From the NCBI GenBank assembly GCA_963719275.1, contig CAVRBT010000010.1:372001-436000 (forward strand): a DNA stretch of 64,000 nucleotides, read 5' to 3'. Shown piece after piece: positions 25,733 to 35,057 of this stretch. This stretch comes from AC-32 sp963719275. Lineage in GTDB: Bacteria; Actinomycetota; Thermoleophilia; Gaiellales; Gaiellaceae. Each line of letters starts with the position of its first letter. The first letter of the stretch is position 1. Position numbers and translations under genes: made by a program. The notes under the pieces are model-generated. The model was not told where the DNA came from, searched no databases, and worked only from the letters and a program-made list of their open reading frames with translations.

Positions 25733-25782
25733 TCGTGCCTCCCGCGCCCGGAATACCCCCGGTTGAAACTTATAGCGACCTG

Positions 25783-25798
25783 CTTCCAATAATGGAAG
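25783..25798 (-). promoter_or_regulatory. Inverted repeat, likely operator of the MerR-like gene
   Basis: CTTCCA-ATAA-TGGAAG is a perfect 6-bp dyad between the gyrA stop and the MerR-like start. On the minus strand a TTCCAT inside it stands 17 bases from TATAAG, a good -10, so the dyad would cover the -35 box. Autoregulation is inferred from position. Confidence 0.45.
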
Positions 25799-25813
25799 GG
25801 GTCCGGAGCGGAC

Positions 25814-28348
25814 TTACTCGTTCTTACCGGAACCTGCAGAGGGAGCCGGCTCGGGCTCCACCGGAGGCTCCGCCGGGTCGATATCCGAGGCTTCTTCCGA
25901 CTCGGCGACGAGCGCGATGCTGGAGACCTGCTCGTCGCCGCGCAGCCGCATCACGATGACGCCCTGCGTCGCGCGGCCGAGACGCTTGATCTCGTCCACC
26001 GGCATCCGGATGACCGTGCCGCCGTTCGAGATCAGCATCACCTGGTAGCCCTCTCGAGTCGCGAGCGCGCCGGCGAGCTGGCCGCGAGCCTTCGTCAGCT
26101 GGACGGTCTTCACGCCGAGGCCGCCGCGGCCCTTCACCGGGTAGTCCTTCATGCGCGTCCGCTTGCCGTACCCCTGGTCGGTGACGACGAGCATGTCGAC
26201 GTCGTCGTCGGCGATCCCGGCGGAGATGACCTCGTCGTCCTTGCGCAGGCGCATGCCCTTCACGCCCGAGGTGGCGCGGCCCATCGGGCGCGCCTGGTCC
26301 TCGCGGAAGCGGATCGCCTGACCCTTCCGCGAGACAAGGATGATGTCGTCGTTCCCCGACGAGTGAAGGACGTCCACGAGCGCGTCCTCGTCGCGGAGCT
26401 TGATCGCGATGATCCCGTCGGCCCTGAGCGGGGTGTTGTACTCCTCGAAGCGTGTCTTCTTGACCATCCCGTTCCGCGTCGCGAGGACGAGGTACTCCGC
26501 CTCCTTAAAGTCACGCGTCGCGATCACGGCCCGCACCTGCTCGCCCTGGGCGAACGGGAGCAGGTTCACGATCGCGCGGCCCTTCGACTGGCGCGTGCCG
26601 AGCGGGAGCTCATGCACCTTCAGCCGGTAGACCTTCCCGACGGAGGTAAAGAAGAGCAGGTAGTCGTGCGTCGAGGCGACGAACAGGTGCTCGATGTAGT
26701 CCTCGTCCTTGAGGTCCATCCCCAGCACGCCGATCCCACCACGGCGCTGTTCACGGTAGGTCGTGACCGGTAGGCGCTTCACGTAGCCGGAGCGCGTGAT
26801 CGCGATCACCATGTCCTCTTCCGCGATCAGGTCCTCGAGCTCGAGCTCCCCCTCGGCGGCCACGATCTCGGTCCGGCGGTCGTCCCCCTTGCCGTAGACC
26901 TGCTTGATCTCGAGCAGCTCCTCGCGGATCAGCCCGTCGATCCTCGCCTCGTCCCCGAGGATCGACCGCAGCTCGGAGATGCGCTCCATCAGGTCGGCAT
27001 ACTCCTCCTCGATCCGCTTGCGCTCGAGCCCGGTCAGGCGCTGTAGCCGCAGGTCGAGGATCGCCTGCGCCTGGATCTCGGAGAGCTCGAACGTCTCCAT
27101 CAGGCCGGCCCGCGCCGCGTCCGGGTCGGCGGAGGCGCGGATCAGCGCGATGACGGCGTCGAGGTTGTCGAGCGCGGTGAGGTAGCCCTGCAGGACGTGC
27201 GCGCGGGCCTCGGCCTTCCGCAGCTCGAACTTCGACCGGCGGGTGACGACCTCGCGCTGGAAGTCGAGGTAGTGGTGGAGCAGGTCGCGCAGCGGCAGCG
27301 TTCTCGGCACGCCGTCGACGAGCGCAACGGCGTTGTAGCCGAACGTCGTCTGCAGCGACGTGTGCTTGAAGAGCTTGTTCTGGACGACCTGCGGAATGGC
27401 GTCGCGCTTGAGCTCGATCTGGATCCGCATCCCGGACTTGTCCGAGAGATCCTTGACGTCGGCGATCTCGGGAATGACCTTGTCGTTGACGAGCGAGGCG
27501 ATCTTCGCGATCACGCCCTCGTCGCCGCCCTTCTTGACGCCGTACGGAAGCTCGCTGACGACGATCGCGGTGCGGCCGCCGCGCAGCTCCTCGATGTGGG
27601 AGCGCGCCCGGACGACGATGCGCCCACGCCCGGAGCGGTAGGCCTCGCGGATCCCCTCCCGCCCGACGATGATCGCGCCGGTCGGGAAGTCAGGCCCCTT
27701 GATGTGCTTCGTCAGCCGGTCGACGTCGATCGTCGGCTCGTCGATCATCGTCACCAGCGCGTCCACGACCTCGCCCAGGTTGTGCGGCGGCATGTTGGTC
27801 GCCATCCCGACCGCAATCCCGGCCGAGCCGTTCAGCAGCAGGTTCGGCAGGCGGGACGGGAGGACCTCGGGCTCGCGGCGCGACTCGTCGTAGTTCGGCT
27901 TGAAGTCGACCGTGTCGGCGTCGATGTCACGGAGCATCTCGGTCGCGAGGCGCGTGAGCCGGCACTCTGTGTAGCGCATCGCCGCGGCCGGGTAGCCGTC
28001 GATGTTCCCGAAGTTGCCCTGCCCGTCGACGAGCGGGTAGCGCATGGAGAACGGCTGCGCGAGGCGGACGAGCGTGTCGTAGATCGCCTGGTCGCCGTGC
28101 GGGTGGTAGGAGCCCATCACGTCACCGACCACCCGAGCGCACTTGAGGCGCGAGCGGTTCGGCTGCAGGCCGGCCTCGTGCATCGCGTAGAGCACTCGCC
28201 GGTGCACCGGCTTGAGGCCGTCGCGCACATCCGGGAGCGCGCGCGCGACGATCACGCTCATCGCGTAGTCGAGGAAGCTCGAGCGCATCTCCTGCTCGAG
28301 CTCGCGCGGCTCGATCCGGCCTGGACCTAGTGGTTCTACTGTCGCCAC
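25814..28348 (-). CDS. gyrA: DNA gyrase subunit A
   Basis: GyrA cuts and rejoins DNA during supercoiling. The 844-residue product has the RSSFLDYAMSVIV N-terminus, the catalytic tyrosine in AAMRYTECRL (about 123), and the GyrA box QRRGGIGV at the start of the C-terminal beta-pinwheel, which marks it as gyrase and not topoisomerase IV. The C-terminus is acidic and proline-rich. The GTG start lies 68 bp after the gyrB stop, so gyrB-gyrA may be co-transcribed. Confidence 0.97.
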   Translation of the reverse strand: MATVEPLGPGRIEPRELEQEMRSSFLDYAMSVIVARALPDVRDGLKPVHRRVLYAMHEAGLQPNRSRLKCARVVGDVMGSYHPHGDQAIYDTLVRLAQPFSMRYPLVDGQGNFGNIDGYPAAAMRYTECRLTRLATEMLRDIDADTVDFKPNYDESRREPEVLPSRLPNLLLNGSAGIAVGMATNMPPHNLGEVVDALVTMIDEPTIDVDRLTKHIKGPDFPTGAIIVGREGIREAYRSGRGRIVVRARSHIEELRGGRTAIVVSELPYGVKKGGDEGVIAKIASLVNDKVIPEIADVKDLSDKSGMRIQIELKRDAIPQVVQNKLFKHTSLQTTFGYNAVALVDGVPRTLPLRDLLHHYLDFQREVVTRRSKFELRKAEARAHVLQGYLTALDNLDAVIALIRASADPDAARAGLMETFELSEIQAQAILDLRLQRLTGLERKRIEEEYADLMERISELRSILGDEARIDGLIREELLEIKQVYGKGDDRRTEIVAAEGELELEDLIAEEDMVIAITRSGYVKRLPVTTYREQRRGGIGVLGMDLKDEDYIEHLFVASTHDYLLFFTSVGKVYRLKVHELPLGTRQSKGRAIVNLLPFAQGEQVRAVIATRDFKEAEYLVLATRNGMVKKTRFEEYNTPLRADGIIAIKLRDEDALVDVLHSSGNDDIILVSRKGQAIRFREDQARPMGRATSGVKGMRLRKDDEVISAGIADDDVDMLVVTDQGYGKRTRMKDYPVKGRGGLGVKTVQLTKARGQLAGALATREGYQVMLISNGGTVIRMPVDEIKRLGRATQGVIVMRLRGDEQVSSIALVAESEEASDIDPAEPPVEPEPAPSAGSGKNE

Positions 28349-28416
28349 GTCACCAAGTCCTCAAGGTTCGGCGCGTGCAGCGGAGGGCGAAGCCCGGAGT
28401 CTGCGCGGGTCGGAAT

Positions 28417-30801
28417 TCACACGTCAAGGAATCGGACGTCCTTCGCGTTCTGCTCGATGAACAACCTGCGCGGCTCGACCTGGTCGCCCATCAGCATCGA
28501 GAAGACCTGGTCGGCGGCCGCCGCATCCTCGACGTCGACCCTGACCAGCATCCGGCGGGCCGGGTCCATCGTGGTCTGGGCGAGCTCCTCGGGGTCCATC
28601 TCGCCGAGGCCCTTGAAGCGCCGCGGCTTCAGGCCCTCCTTGGCGAGGTCGAGCGCACTGTCGCGGAGCTCCGTGAAGGTCTCGGCCTCGGCCGACTTGT
28701 TGCCGAGCGCGAGGGTGAACGGCGGCGAGCCGACGATCTCGACCAACCGCGCATACGTCTTGCGCAGGTTCGTGTAGACGGGTGAGGTGAGCAGCTCCGC
28801 CGGCAGGACGACGTTGGAGGCGGCGCTGGTCTCGCGCTCGACGACGCGGATCGTGGCATCAGCTGTGCCGGTCTCGACCAGCGAGACCTCGTAGCCGTTC
28901 GGCGCGATCGTGCCCAGCGCGACCTCGAGGTCGGCCAGCGAGCCGGCCTCCGTCTCGACGAGCCGGTGCGCGGTGACGAAGTTCGCCGGCCCGGCCCCGA
29001 AGTCGGCGCGCAGGCGGGAGACCCAGCCCTCGTATTCGTGCAGCGCGCGGCTGAAGCGGGCGTACCGAGCCTCCGTGAGCTTCTGCGTGTCGCCGCCGCG
29101 GTCGGTCACCTCCGCGTCCTTCACGCGCTCGCGCACGAGCAGGTCCTCGAAGTGCGCCTCCTTCTCGACGTACTGCTCGCGGCCGTTGATGCGAACCGCG
29201 TACAGCGGCGGCACCGCGATGAAGATGTGGCCGCGGTCGACCAGCTCCGGCATCTGCCGGTACAGGAACGTAAGGATCAGCGTGCGGATGTGCGAACCGT
29301 CGACGTCGGCGTCGGTCATGACGATCACGCGGTGGTAGCGCAGCTTCTCGATGTCGAACTCGTCGCCGATGCCGGTCCCGATTGCGGTGATCATCGACTG
29401 GATCTCCGCGTTCGAAAGCACCTTGTTGATGCGGTTCTTCTCGGAGTTGATCACCTTCCCGCGCAGCGGCAGGATCGCCTGGAAGGTACGGTCGCGCGCG
29501 TCCACCGCGGAGCCGCCGGCCGAGTTGCCCTCGACCAGGAAGAGCTCCGCCGAGGCGGGGTCGGTGATCTGGCAGTCGGCGAGCTTGCCGGGCAGCGACG
29601 AGCTCTCGAGCGCGCTCTTGCGCCGAGTAAGCTCGCGCGCCTTGCGGGCGGCCTGCCGTGCCCGCGCAGCCGAGATGGCCTTGTCGATGATGCGCTTGGC
29701 GTCGCTCGGGTTCTCCTCGAAGTACTCGGCCAGCCGCTGGTTCACCGTTTGCTCGACGAGGCCCCGCACCCACGGGTTGCCGAGCTTCGTCTTCGTCTGG
29801 CCCTCGAACTGTGGGTCCCGCAGCTTGACGGAGAGCACCGCCGCGAGCCCCTCGCGCACGTCCTCGCCCTCGAGGTTGTCCTCCTTCTCCTTGAGCAGGC
29901 CTTTCGCGCGCGCGTAGTCGTTGAGCGTGCGCGTCAGGGCACTCTTGAAGCCGGACAGGTGCGAGCCGCCCTCGGTGGTGTTGATGTTGTTGGCGAAGGT
30001 GAAGACCGATTCCTGGTACGAGGAGTTCCACTGCATCGCCACCTCGACGTTGCCCTGGTCGTTCTCGCCCTCGAAGTAGACGATCCCCTTGTGCACCGGA
30101 TCCTTCGACCGGTTCACGTGCGACACGAAGTCGCGGATGCCGCCCTCGTAGTGGAACTCGTGCTTCTCGTCGCCCTCGCGCTCGTCGTAGAGAACGATGC
30201 GCAGCCCCTTCGTCAGGAACGCCGTCTCGCGGAGGCGCTGGACCAACGTCTCCAAGGACCACTCGAGCTCCTCGAAGACGTCGCCGTCGGGCAGGAACGA
30301 GATCGTCGTGCCCGTGTCCTTGGCCACACCGGTTTTCTTCAGGTCGCCGGTCGGCTCGCCGCGCGAGAACTCCTGCTGCCAGATCTTGCCGTCGCGCTTC
30401 ACCTCGACGGTGAGCCATTCCGAAAGCGCGTTGACGACCGAGACGCCGACGCCGTGCAGGCCACCGGAGACCTTGTAGCCCTCGCCGCCGAACTTTCCCC
30501 CCGCGTGAAGCTTGGTCAGCACCACGGTCACGGCCGGCAGGCCCTGCTCGGCCATGACGTCGACCGGGATGCCCGAGCCGTTGTCGGAGATCGTCACGGA
30601 CGTGTCCGGATGGATGGTCATCTCGATCGTGCTGGCGCGCCCCGCCATGGCCTCGTCGACGGCGTTGTCGATCACCTCGTAGGCGAGCTGGTGCAGCCCG
30701 CGAGGGCCCGTCGAGCCGATGTACATGCCGGGCCGCAGCCGGACCGGCTCGAGGCCCTCGAGAACGGTGATGTCCTTGGCGGTATACGAAGCTTTAGTCA
30801 T
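28417..30801 (-). CDS. gyrB: DNA gyrase subunit B with a large TOPRIM insertion
   Basis: GyrB is the ATPase subunit of gyrase. The 794-residue product has the GHKL ATPase (LRPGMYIGS, GLHGVGVSVVNALS), the transducer, and the TOPRIM domain (VEGNSAGGS, DADVDGSH). About 175 residues (roughly 549-723) separate YVEKE from LKPRRFKGLGEM, where typical actinobacterial GyrB has about 20-25. This insertion is in the place known from Gram-negative GyrB. The ATG lies directly after a T-run and lacks an obvious ribosome-binding site. Confidence 0.96.
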   Translation of the reverse strand: MTKASYTAKDITVLEGLEPVRLRPGMYIGSTGPRGLHQLAYEVIDNAVDEAMAGRASTIEMTIHPDTSVTISDNGSGIPVDVMAEQGLPAVTVVLTKLHAGGKFGGEGYKVSGGLHGVGVSVVNALSEWLTVEVKRDGKIWQQEFSRGEPTGDLKKTGVAKDTGTTISFLPDGDVFEELEWSLETLVQRLRETAFLTKGLRIVLYDEREGDEKHEFHYEGGIRDFVSHVNRSKDPVHKGIVYFEGENDQGNVEVAMQWNSSYQESVFTFANNINTTEGGSHLSGFKSALTRTLNDYARAKGLLKEKEDNLEGEDVREGLAAVLSVKLRDPQFEGQTKTKLGNPWVRGLVEQTVNQRLAEYFEENPSDAKRIIDKAISAARARQAARKARELTRRKSALESSSLPGKLADCQITDPASAELFLVEGNSAGGSAVDARDRTFQAILPLRGKVINSEKNRINKVLSNAEIQSMITAIGTGIGDEFDIEKLRYHRVIVMTDADVDGSHIRTLILTFLYRQMPELVDRGHIFIAVPPLYAVRINGREQYVEKEAHFEDLLVRERVKDAEVTDRGGDTQKLTEARYARFSRALHEYEGWVSRLRADFGAGPANFVTAHRLVETEAGSLADLEVALGTIAPNGYEVSLVETGTADATIRVVERETSAASNVVLPAELLTSPVYTNLRKTYARLVEIVGSPPFTLALGNKSAEAETFTELRDSALDLAKEGLKPRRFKGLGEMDPEELAQTTMDPARRMLVRVDVEDAAAADQVFSMLMGDQVEPRRLFIEQNAKDVRFLDV

Positions 30802-30802
30802 G

Positions 30803-30835
30803 AAAAAAGCCCTGCAACTTGCGCATTTCCGGGCT
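30803..30835 (-). terminator. Possible terminator/attenuator immediately before gyrB
   Basis: On the minus strand AGCCC and GGGCT pair across 18 bases (with an inner TGC/GCA helix) and are followed by a run of T ending one base before the gyrB ATG. It could end the dnaA-dciA transcript or act as an attenuator for gyrB, since the T-run occupies the place of the ribosome-binding site. The stem is short. Confidence 0.4.
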
Positions 30836-30844
30836 GGTGTAAGT

Positions 30845-31309
30845 CTACCAGACCCGGCGGTCGTCAGCGGCCGCCGCGAGGCTCATTCGCGCAGCTTTTT
30901 CTACCGATTTGCGGAGTTCTTCTGACGCGATCGGCGCCGCCAGCTCGCGAGCCTCGCGAGCCTGCTCGACCGTGGGCTCCGGCGGCGGCTTCCGCGTCAC
31001 CGCGGAGTCCTCCACGGCGGGCTCCGGAAGAGGCCCCGGCGTGAAGCGCAATCGCGCCGGCGCGGCCTCGCCGAGGGCTTCCCGGAGGCGGGTCGCGATC
31101 TCGGCTTCGAGCTGCTGCAGCTCGAACGCCCACGTCGACGAGGCAGCGTTGACGCGCAGCGTCCCGTCGCGGGCGACTCGCGCCGGCCACGCGTTTGCGG
31201 CGACCGTCTCGCCCACCGCGGCCGGCCAGGCGGCAACGACATCGGCCATCCGGCCCGCGCCGCCGAAGCGGTTCAACTCCCGCTTGACCTCGCGGCCGAT
31301 CGGTTCCAT
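30845..31309 (-). CDS. DUF721/DciA-like protein
   Basis: DciA-family (DUF721) proteins load the replicative helicase in bacteria lacking DnaC or DnaI. The product (154 residues) has the conserved N-terminal GRMADVVAAWPAAVGETVAANAWP motif and a LRVNAASSTWAFELQQLEAEI core, followed by a low-complexity tail. The ATG overlaps the recF stop (TGATG); a GTG one codon earlier is also possible. Its place between recF and gyrB is the standard actinobacterial location. Confidence 0.88.
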   Translation of the reverse strand: MEPIGREVKRELNRFGGAGRMADVVAAWPAAVGETVAANAWPARVARDGTLRVNAASSTWAFELQQLEAEIATRLREALGEAAPARLRFTPGPLPEPAVEDSAVTRKPPPEPTVEQAREARELAAPIASEELRKSVEKAARMSLAAAADDRRVW

Positions 31310-32385
31310 CACGCCGCCTGCACCTCGCTGGTGCCGTCGTCGCGCTGTGCGACCTCGAGCAGCTGCGAAGGCTCGCCCGGAAGCGCGCTGCGGCTTGCGC
31401 TCGTGACCAGCGCCTGGCCGCCCGCACGCAGCCGCTCCGCCAGGATGCGTCGGCGCTCTGCGTCGAGCTCCGAGAGCACGTCGTCGAGCAGCAGCAGCGG
31501 CCTCGTCCCTCGGCGCTCCTCCAGGAGCTCCGCCTCGCCGAGCAGCAGCGCGAGCACCGCCAGCCGCTGCTCGCCCTGGGAGCCGAAGGTGCGCAAGTCG
31601 CGCCCCGCAGAGAGCACGCCGAGATCGTCGAGGTGCGGGCCGAGACTCGTCGCGCTGCGCTCGAGGTCGCGGTCGACGCGAGCTTCGAGGTCGGCTGCGC
31701 TCGGTGCCTCGCCCTCGTAGCGAAGCTCCGCCGCCGGCAAGCCCAGCTCTCCGACCCGTTCGGCAAACCGCGGCTGCAGCGCAGCTACGGTCTCGTGCCG
31801 CCCGGCCACGAGCTCGGCTCCGAGGTGGCTCACCTGTTCGTTCCAGGGCGCCAGCGCCTCACGCGTCGAAAAGCCCTGCGCCACGCGACGCAGCGCCGCG
31901 TTTCGCTGCCCGACCGCGGCGCCGTACTCGGCCGAGAGGCCTGCACGCGGCGGCGTGAGACGGCCGAGCACGCGGTCGAAGTAGGCCCGCCTCGCCGCGG
32001 GCCCGCCCTTGACGACCACCAGCCGGTCCGGCGTGAAGACCAGCGTCGTGACCTCGCCGCGCAGCTGCTCGGCAGCGCGCAACCGGGCGCCGTTCAGCTT
32101 CGCACGCTTGCCGCTGCCGAGCTCAAGTGTCACCTCGAGCTCGAGCGGCACCCCGGAGCGATCCCCGCGAAGCGCGATGCGCGCCGCTTCACGGCCGAAG
32201 CGGACGAGCTGTGCGTCGGCCCGTGTCCGCGGCGAGAAGCCCTGCGTGCCCACGTGTAGCGACTCGAGCAGGTTCGTCTTGCCGGCGCCGTTCGGTCCGG
32301 TCACGAGCACGAGCCCGGGCGAGAGCTCCAGGTCGAGCTTCGCGTACGAGCGGTAGTCCCGAAGAGCGATGCCGACGACTATCAG
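31309..32385 (-). CDS. recF: DNA replication/repair protein RecF, apparent CTG start
   Basis: RecF is an SMC-like ATPase in gap repair. Walker A reads GPNGAGKTNLL near residue 30 and Walker B LLLLDDVLSELD near residue 297. The family N-terminus (beta strand, LRDYRSYAKLDLELSPGL) reads back to a CTG at 32385 overlapping the dnaN stop as CTGA. No ATG, GTG or TTG is in frame between it and the GTGs directly before Walker A, and none is seen just upstream. Starting at the inner GTG would delete the first strands. From the CTG the length is 358 residues, normal for RecF. Confidence 0.9.
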   Translation of the reverse strand: MIVVGIALRDYRSYAKLDLELSPGLVLVTGPNGAGKTNLLESLHVGTQGFSPRTRADAQLVRFGREAARIALRGDRSGVPLELEVTLELGSGKRAKLNGARLRAAEQLRGEVTTLVFTPDRLVVVKGGPAARRAYFDRVLGRLTPPRAGLSAEYGAAVGQRNAALRRVAQGFSTREALAPWNEQVSHLGAELVAGRHETVAALQPRFAERVGELGLPAAELRYEGEAPSAADLEARVDRDLERSATSLGPHLDDLGVLSAGRDLRTFGSQGEQRLAVLALLLGEAELLEERRGTRPLLLLDDVLSELDAERRRILAERLRAGGQALVTSASRSALPGEPSQLLEVAQRDDGTSEVQAA

Positions 32386-33515
32386 CCCGCGAGCCGGATG
32401 GGCATGATCAGGTACAGGAAGTCGTCGTCCTCGCCCTGGAGGACGGCGGGCCGCAGCGGGCTGATCAACTTCATGCGCACCTGCTCGCCGCTGACGGACT
32501 CGATCCCGTCGCGCAGGAACTCCGCGTTGAACCCGATCTCGAGCGGCTCGGCCGCGAACGAAACCGGTAGCGACTCGCGGGCCTCGCCGACGTCCTGCGT
32601 TTGCGCTGACACTGTCAGCTCGCCCTCGGCGAACCGCAGCCGCAGGGGCGAGTTCCGCTGCGCCATCACCGCCACGCGGCGCACGACGTCGAGCAGCTCC
32701 TCGCGCGGGAGCGCAAGCTCGTGGTCGAAGGCCTCCGGCACGAGTTGCCGGTAGTTCGGGAACTGGCCGTCGATGCGGCGCGTCGTCAGCAGCGCGTCGC
32801 CGGTCGAGAAGACGACTTGGTTCTCGTGGACACCGAGCTCGATTCCCTCGCCGGCCTGCGCGATGCGCGCCAGCTCCCCGAGTGCCCGCGCCGGCACGAT
32901 CGCCTCGAGCTCCGGCACCGAGCCCTCGGTCGCCGTCTCCTTGACCGAGAGCCGGTAGGAGTCGGTTGCGGCCATCACGAGCTTCCCGGGCTCGAAGCGC
33001 ATCAGCACGCCGGTCAGCACCGGTCGCGACTCGTCGCGCGACGCGGAGCGGCTGACCCGCGCGACCGTCTCGAGCAGCCTCTCGCGGTCGACCTCGTGGC
33101 GATCCGCAGCCGCTGCATCCGGGAGGCGCGGGAAGTCCTCAGCGTTGTAGGTGTGCAGCCGGTAGGTCGCGGAGCCAGAGCGGATCTCGACCGCGGCCTC
33201 TTCGAGCTTGTGCTCGATCGAGACCTCGGCGTCGGGGAGCAGCCGCGCAAGCTCGAGCAGCAGCCGGCCCGGAACGACAACCGACCCTTCCGTCTCGATC
33301 TGCGCTTCGAGCGAGGTCCGCAGCGAGAGCTCCATGTCTGTCGCGGCAAGATCGAGCTTCCCGCCCGAGGCCTGCAGCAGGATGCCGGCGAGGATCTGGA
33401 CAGTCGTACGCGTCGAGACTCCGCGCGAGACGATTCCGAGCGCGCGGCTCAGCTCGTCGCGCGAGCAAGTGGCCTTGAGAGTGCCCTGTGCAACCACAGC
33501 TTCTGTTTCCATCAT
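32382..33515 (-). CDS. dnaN: DNA polymerase III beta sliding clamp
   Basis: The 377-residue product consists of three clamp domains, beginning LKATCSRDELSRALGIVSRGVS and ending YLIMPIRLAG, the canonical C-terminus. It encircles DNA and tethers the replicase. The start is the first of two tandem ATGs, with AAAGGA nine bases upstream. The stop overlaps the inferred recF start. Confidence 0.97.
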   Translation of the reverse strand: MMETEAVVAQGTLKATCSRDELSRALGIVSRGVSTRTTVQILAGILLQASGGKLDLAATDMELSLRTSLEAQIETEGSVVVPGRLLLELARLLPDAEVSIEHKLEEAAVEIRSGSATYRLHTYNAEDFPRLPDAAAADRHEVDRERLLETVARVSRSASRDESRPVLTGVLMRFEPGKLVMAATDSYRLSVKETATEGSVPELEAIVPARALGELARIAQAGEGIELGVHENQVVFSTGDALLTTRRIDGQFPNYRQLVPEAFDHELALPREELLDVVRRVAVMAQRNSPLRLRFAEGELTVSAQTQDVGEARESLPVSFAAEPLEIGFNAEFLRDGIESVSGEQVRMKLISPLRPAVLQGEDDDFLYLIMPIRLAG

Positions 33516-33670
33516 TTATGAAATTCCTTTGTCGTAGTCATAGGGAGTGTGGAACACGGGGACGACGCCCTATTCCCGCTCCGGGAGCGGGGTTGAGCTG
33601 TGGGTGCGGTCTGGGGAGGAAACCGCCTTGTCTACAGGTGCCGAGGCTGGGTGCCGGAACGTCCACAGCT
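33516..33670. other. dnaA-dnaN spacer with degenerate DnaA boxes
   Basis: This 155-bp gap holds TTGTCTACA (33628-33636), which differs at one base from TTGTCCACA, and ACGTCCACA (33659-33667). A TGTGGAACA copy is near 33549. The dnaN promoter should also be here; TATGAC near 33535 is a weak -10. In many actinobacteria the origin lies in this gap, but here it is short. Confidence 0.4.
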
Positions 33671-35014
33671 TCACCGCGCCTGCTTGACCCTCGCGGTTAG
33701 TTCTTGCACGAGGTTGTACACATCCCGGTCCTCGCGGATCATGCGCGCGATCTTCGAGGTCGCGTGGATGACCGTGGTGTGGTCACGGCCGCCGAACTGC
33801 TTGCCGATCTTCGGTAGCGAGGAGTCCGTCAGCTCGCGTGAGAGGTACATCGCGACCTGTCGCGGGTAGACGATGTTCTGCGAGCGTTTGTCGCCGCAGA
33901 GCTCGTCCAACGAGAGGCCGAAGCGCTCAGAGACAAGACCCTGGATCCGCTCGATCGAGACCTGCTGCACCTCGCCCTGTGGAAAGACGTCTTTGAGCAC
34001 GTCCTGCGCGAGCTCCTCGGTCATCGGCCGGCCGGTCAGCGAGGAGAAGGCGACGACGCGGGTGAGCGCACCCTCGAGCTCGCGGATGTTCGAGGAGATG
34101 CGGCCGGCGATGAACTCGAGCACCTTCGGGTCGGGCACGTGGATCCGGTCCGCCATCACCTTCTTCCGCAGAATCGCGATGCGCGTCTCGAGGTCGGGCG
34201 GCTGGATGTCGGTGATCAGCCCCCACTCGAACCGTGAGCGCAGCCGCTCCTCGAGGGTCGAGATCTCTCGGGGCGGGCGGTCCGACGAGATCACGATCTG
34301 GCCGCCGGCCTCGTAGATCGAGTTGAAGGTGTGGAAGAACTCCTCCTGGATCCGCTCCTTGTGCTCGAAGAACTGGATGTCGTCGATCAGGAGCAGGTCG
34401 TAGGCGCGGTAGCGCTGCTTGAAGCCCTCGATACGCTTGTCGCGCAGCGCGTTGATGAAGTCGTTCATGAAGGTCTCGCTCGTCACGTAGCGCACCGAGA
34501 GCTCGTTCTGGTGCTCGCTGACGTACTGCGCGACCGCCTGGAGAAGGTGGGTCTTGCCGAGCCCCGTTCCGCCGTAGATGAAGAGCGGGTTGTACGCCTG
34601 CGCCGGCGCCTCGGCGACCGCGAGCGCGGCCGCGTGCGCGAACCGGTTCGACGAACCGATCACGAACGAGTCGAACGTGTACTTCGGGTTCAGGCCCGCG
34701 GCCGCCGGCTCGCGCCGGTGCACCTCGACGGGCTCGGACTGCTCGCCTGGCGCCTCGGTGACCCGCAGCTGGATCCGGCGCTCGTGACCGGTCGCATCGC
34801 CTACGGCAGCACTGAGCAGGCCGACGAAGTGGCCCTCGATCCAGTCGCGCGTGAAGTCGTTCGGAACAGCGAGGACGAACTCGTCGTCGCTCAGCTCGAG
34901 ACCCTCCACGTGGTCGAACCACGTGCGATAAGTGGTCTCGTTGAGGGCGCCCCTGAGCCGACCAGAAACCTCGCTCCACAGGCCTACCGCAGTCAGCTCG
35001 ATTGATGGCTCCAC
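33671..35014 (-). CDS. dnaA: Chromosomal replication initiator protein
   Basis: DnaA binds origin boxes and opens DNA. The 447-residue product has domain I (about 10-90), a short linker, the AAA+ domain starting YTFDSFVIGSSNRFAHAAA with Walker A GGTGLGKTH (about 148-156) and Walker B LLIDDIQF, and the C-terminal DNA-binding helix FGGRDHTTVIHA. The start is GTG, with AAGGAG about 13 bases upstream, slightly far. A good promoter is seen at 35058-35086. Confidence 0.97.
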   Translation of the reverse strand: MEPSIELTAVGLWSEVSGRLRGALNETTYRTWFDHVEGLELSDDEFVLAVPNDFTRDWIEGHFVGLLSAAVGDATGHERRIQLRVTEAPGEQSEPVEVHRREPAAAGLNPKYTFDSFVIGSSNRFAHAAALAVAEAPAQAYNPLFIYGGTGLGKTHLLQAVAQYVSEHQNELSVRYVTSETFMNDFINALRDKRIEGFKQRYRAYDLLLIDDIQFFEHKERIQEEFFHTFNSIYEAGGQIVISSDRPPREISTLEERLRSRFEWGLITDIQPPDLETRIAILRKKVMADRIHVPDPKVLEFIAGRISSNIRELEGALTRVVAFSSLTGRPMTEELAQDVLKDVFPQGEVQQVSIERIQGLVSERFGLSLDELCGDKRSQNIVYPRQVAMYLSRELTDSSLPKIGKQFGGRDHTTVIHATSKIARMIREDRDVYNLVQELTARVKQAR

Positions 35015-35057
35015 GCGGCCGGGTGCGCTCCTTGCTCAGGGGGGCGGGCGAGCGCCG

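Noticed and set aside
28349..28416. GGGC-TTC-GCCC stem between gyrB and gyrA as a terminator
   Set aside because: The stem is only four pairs with no T-run, and gyrB-gyrA are likely co-transcribed, so it was not called.
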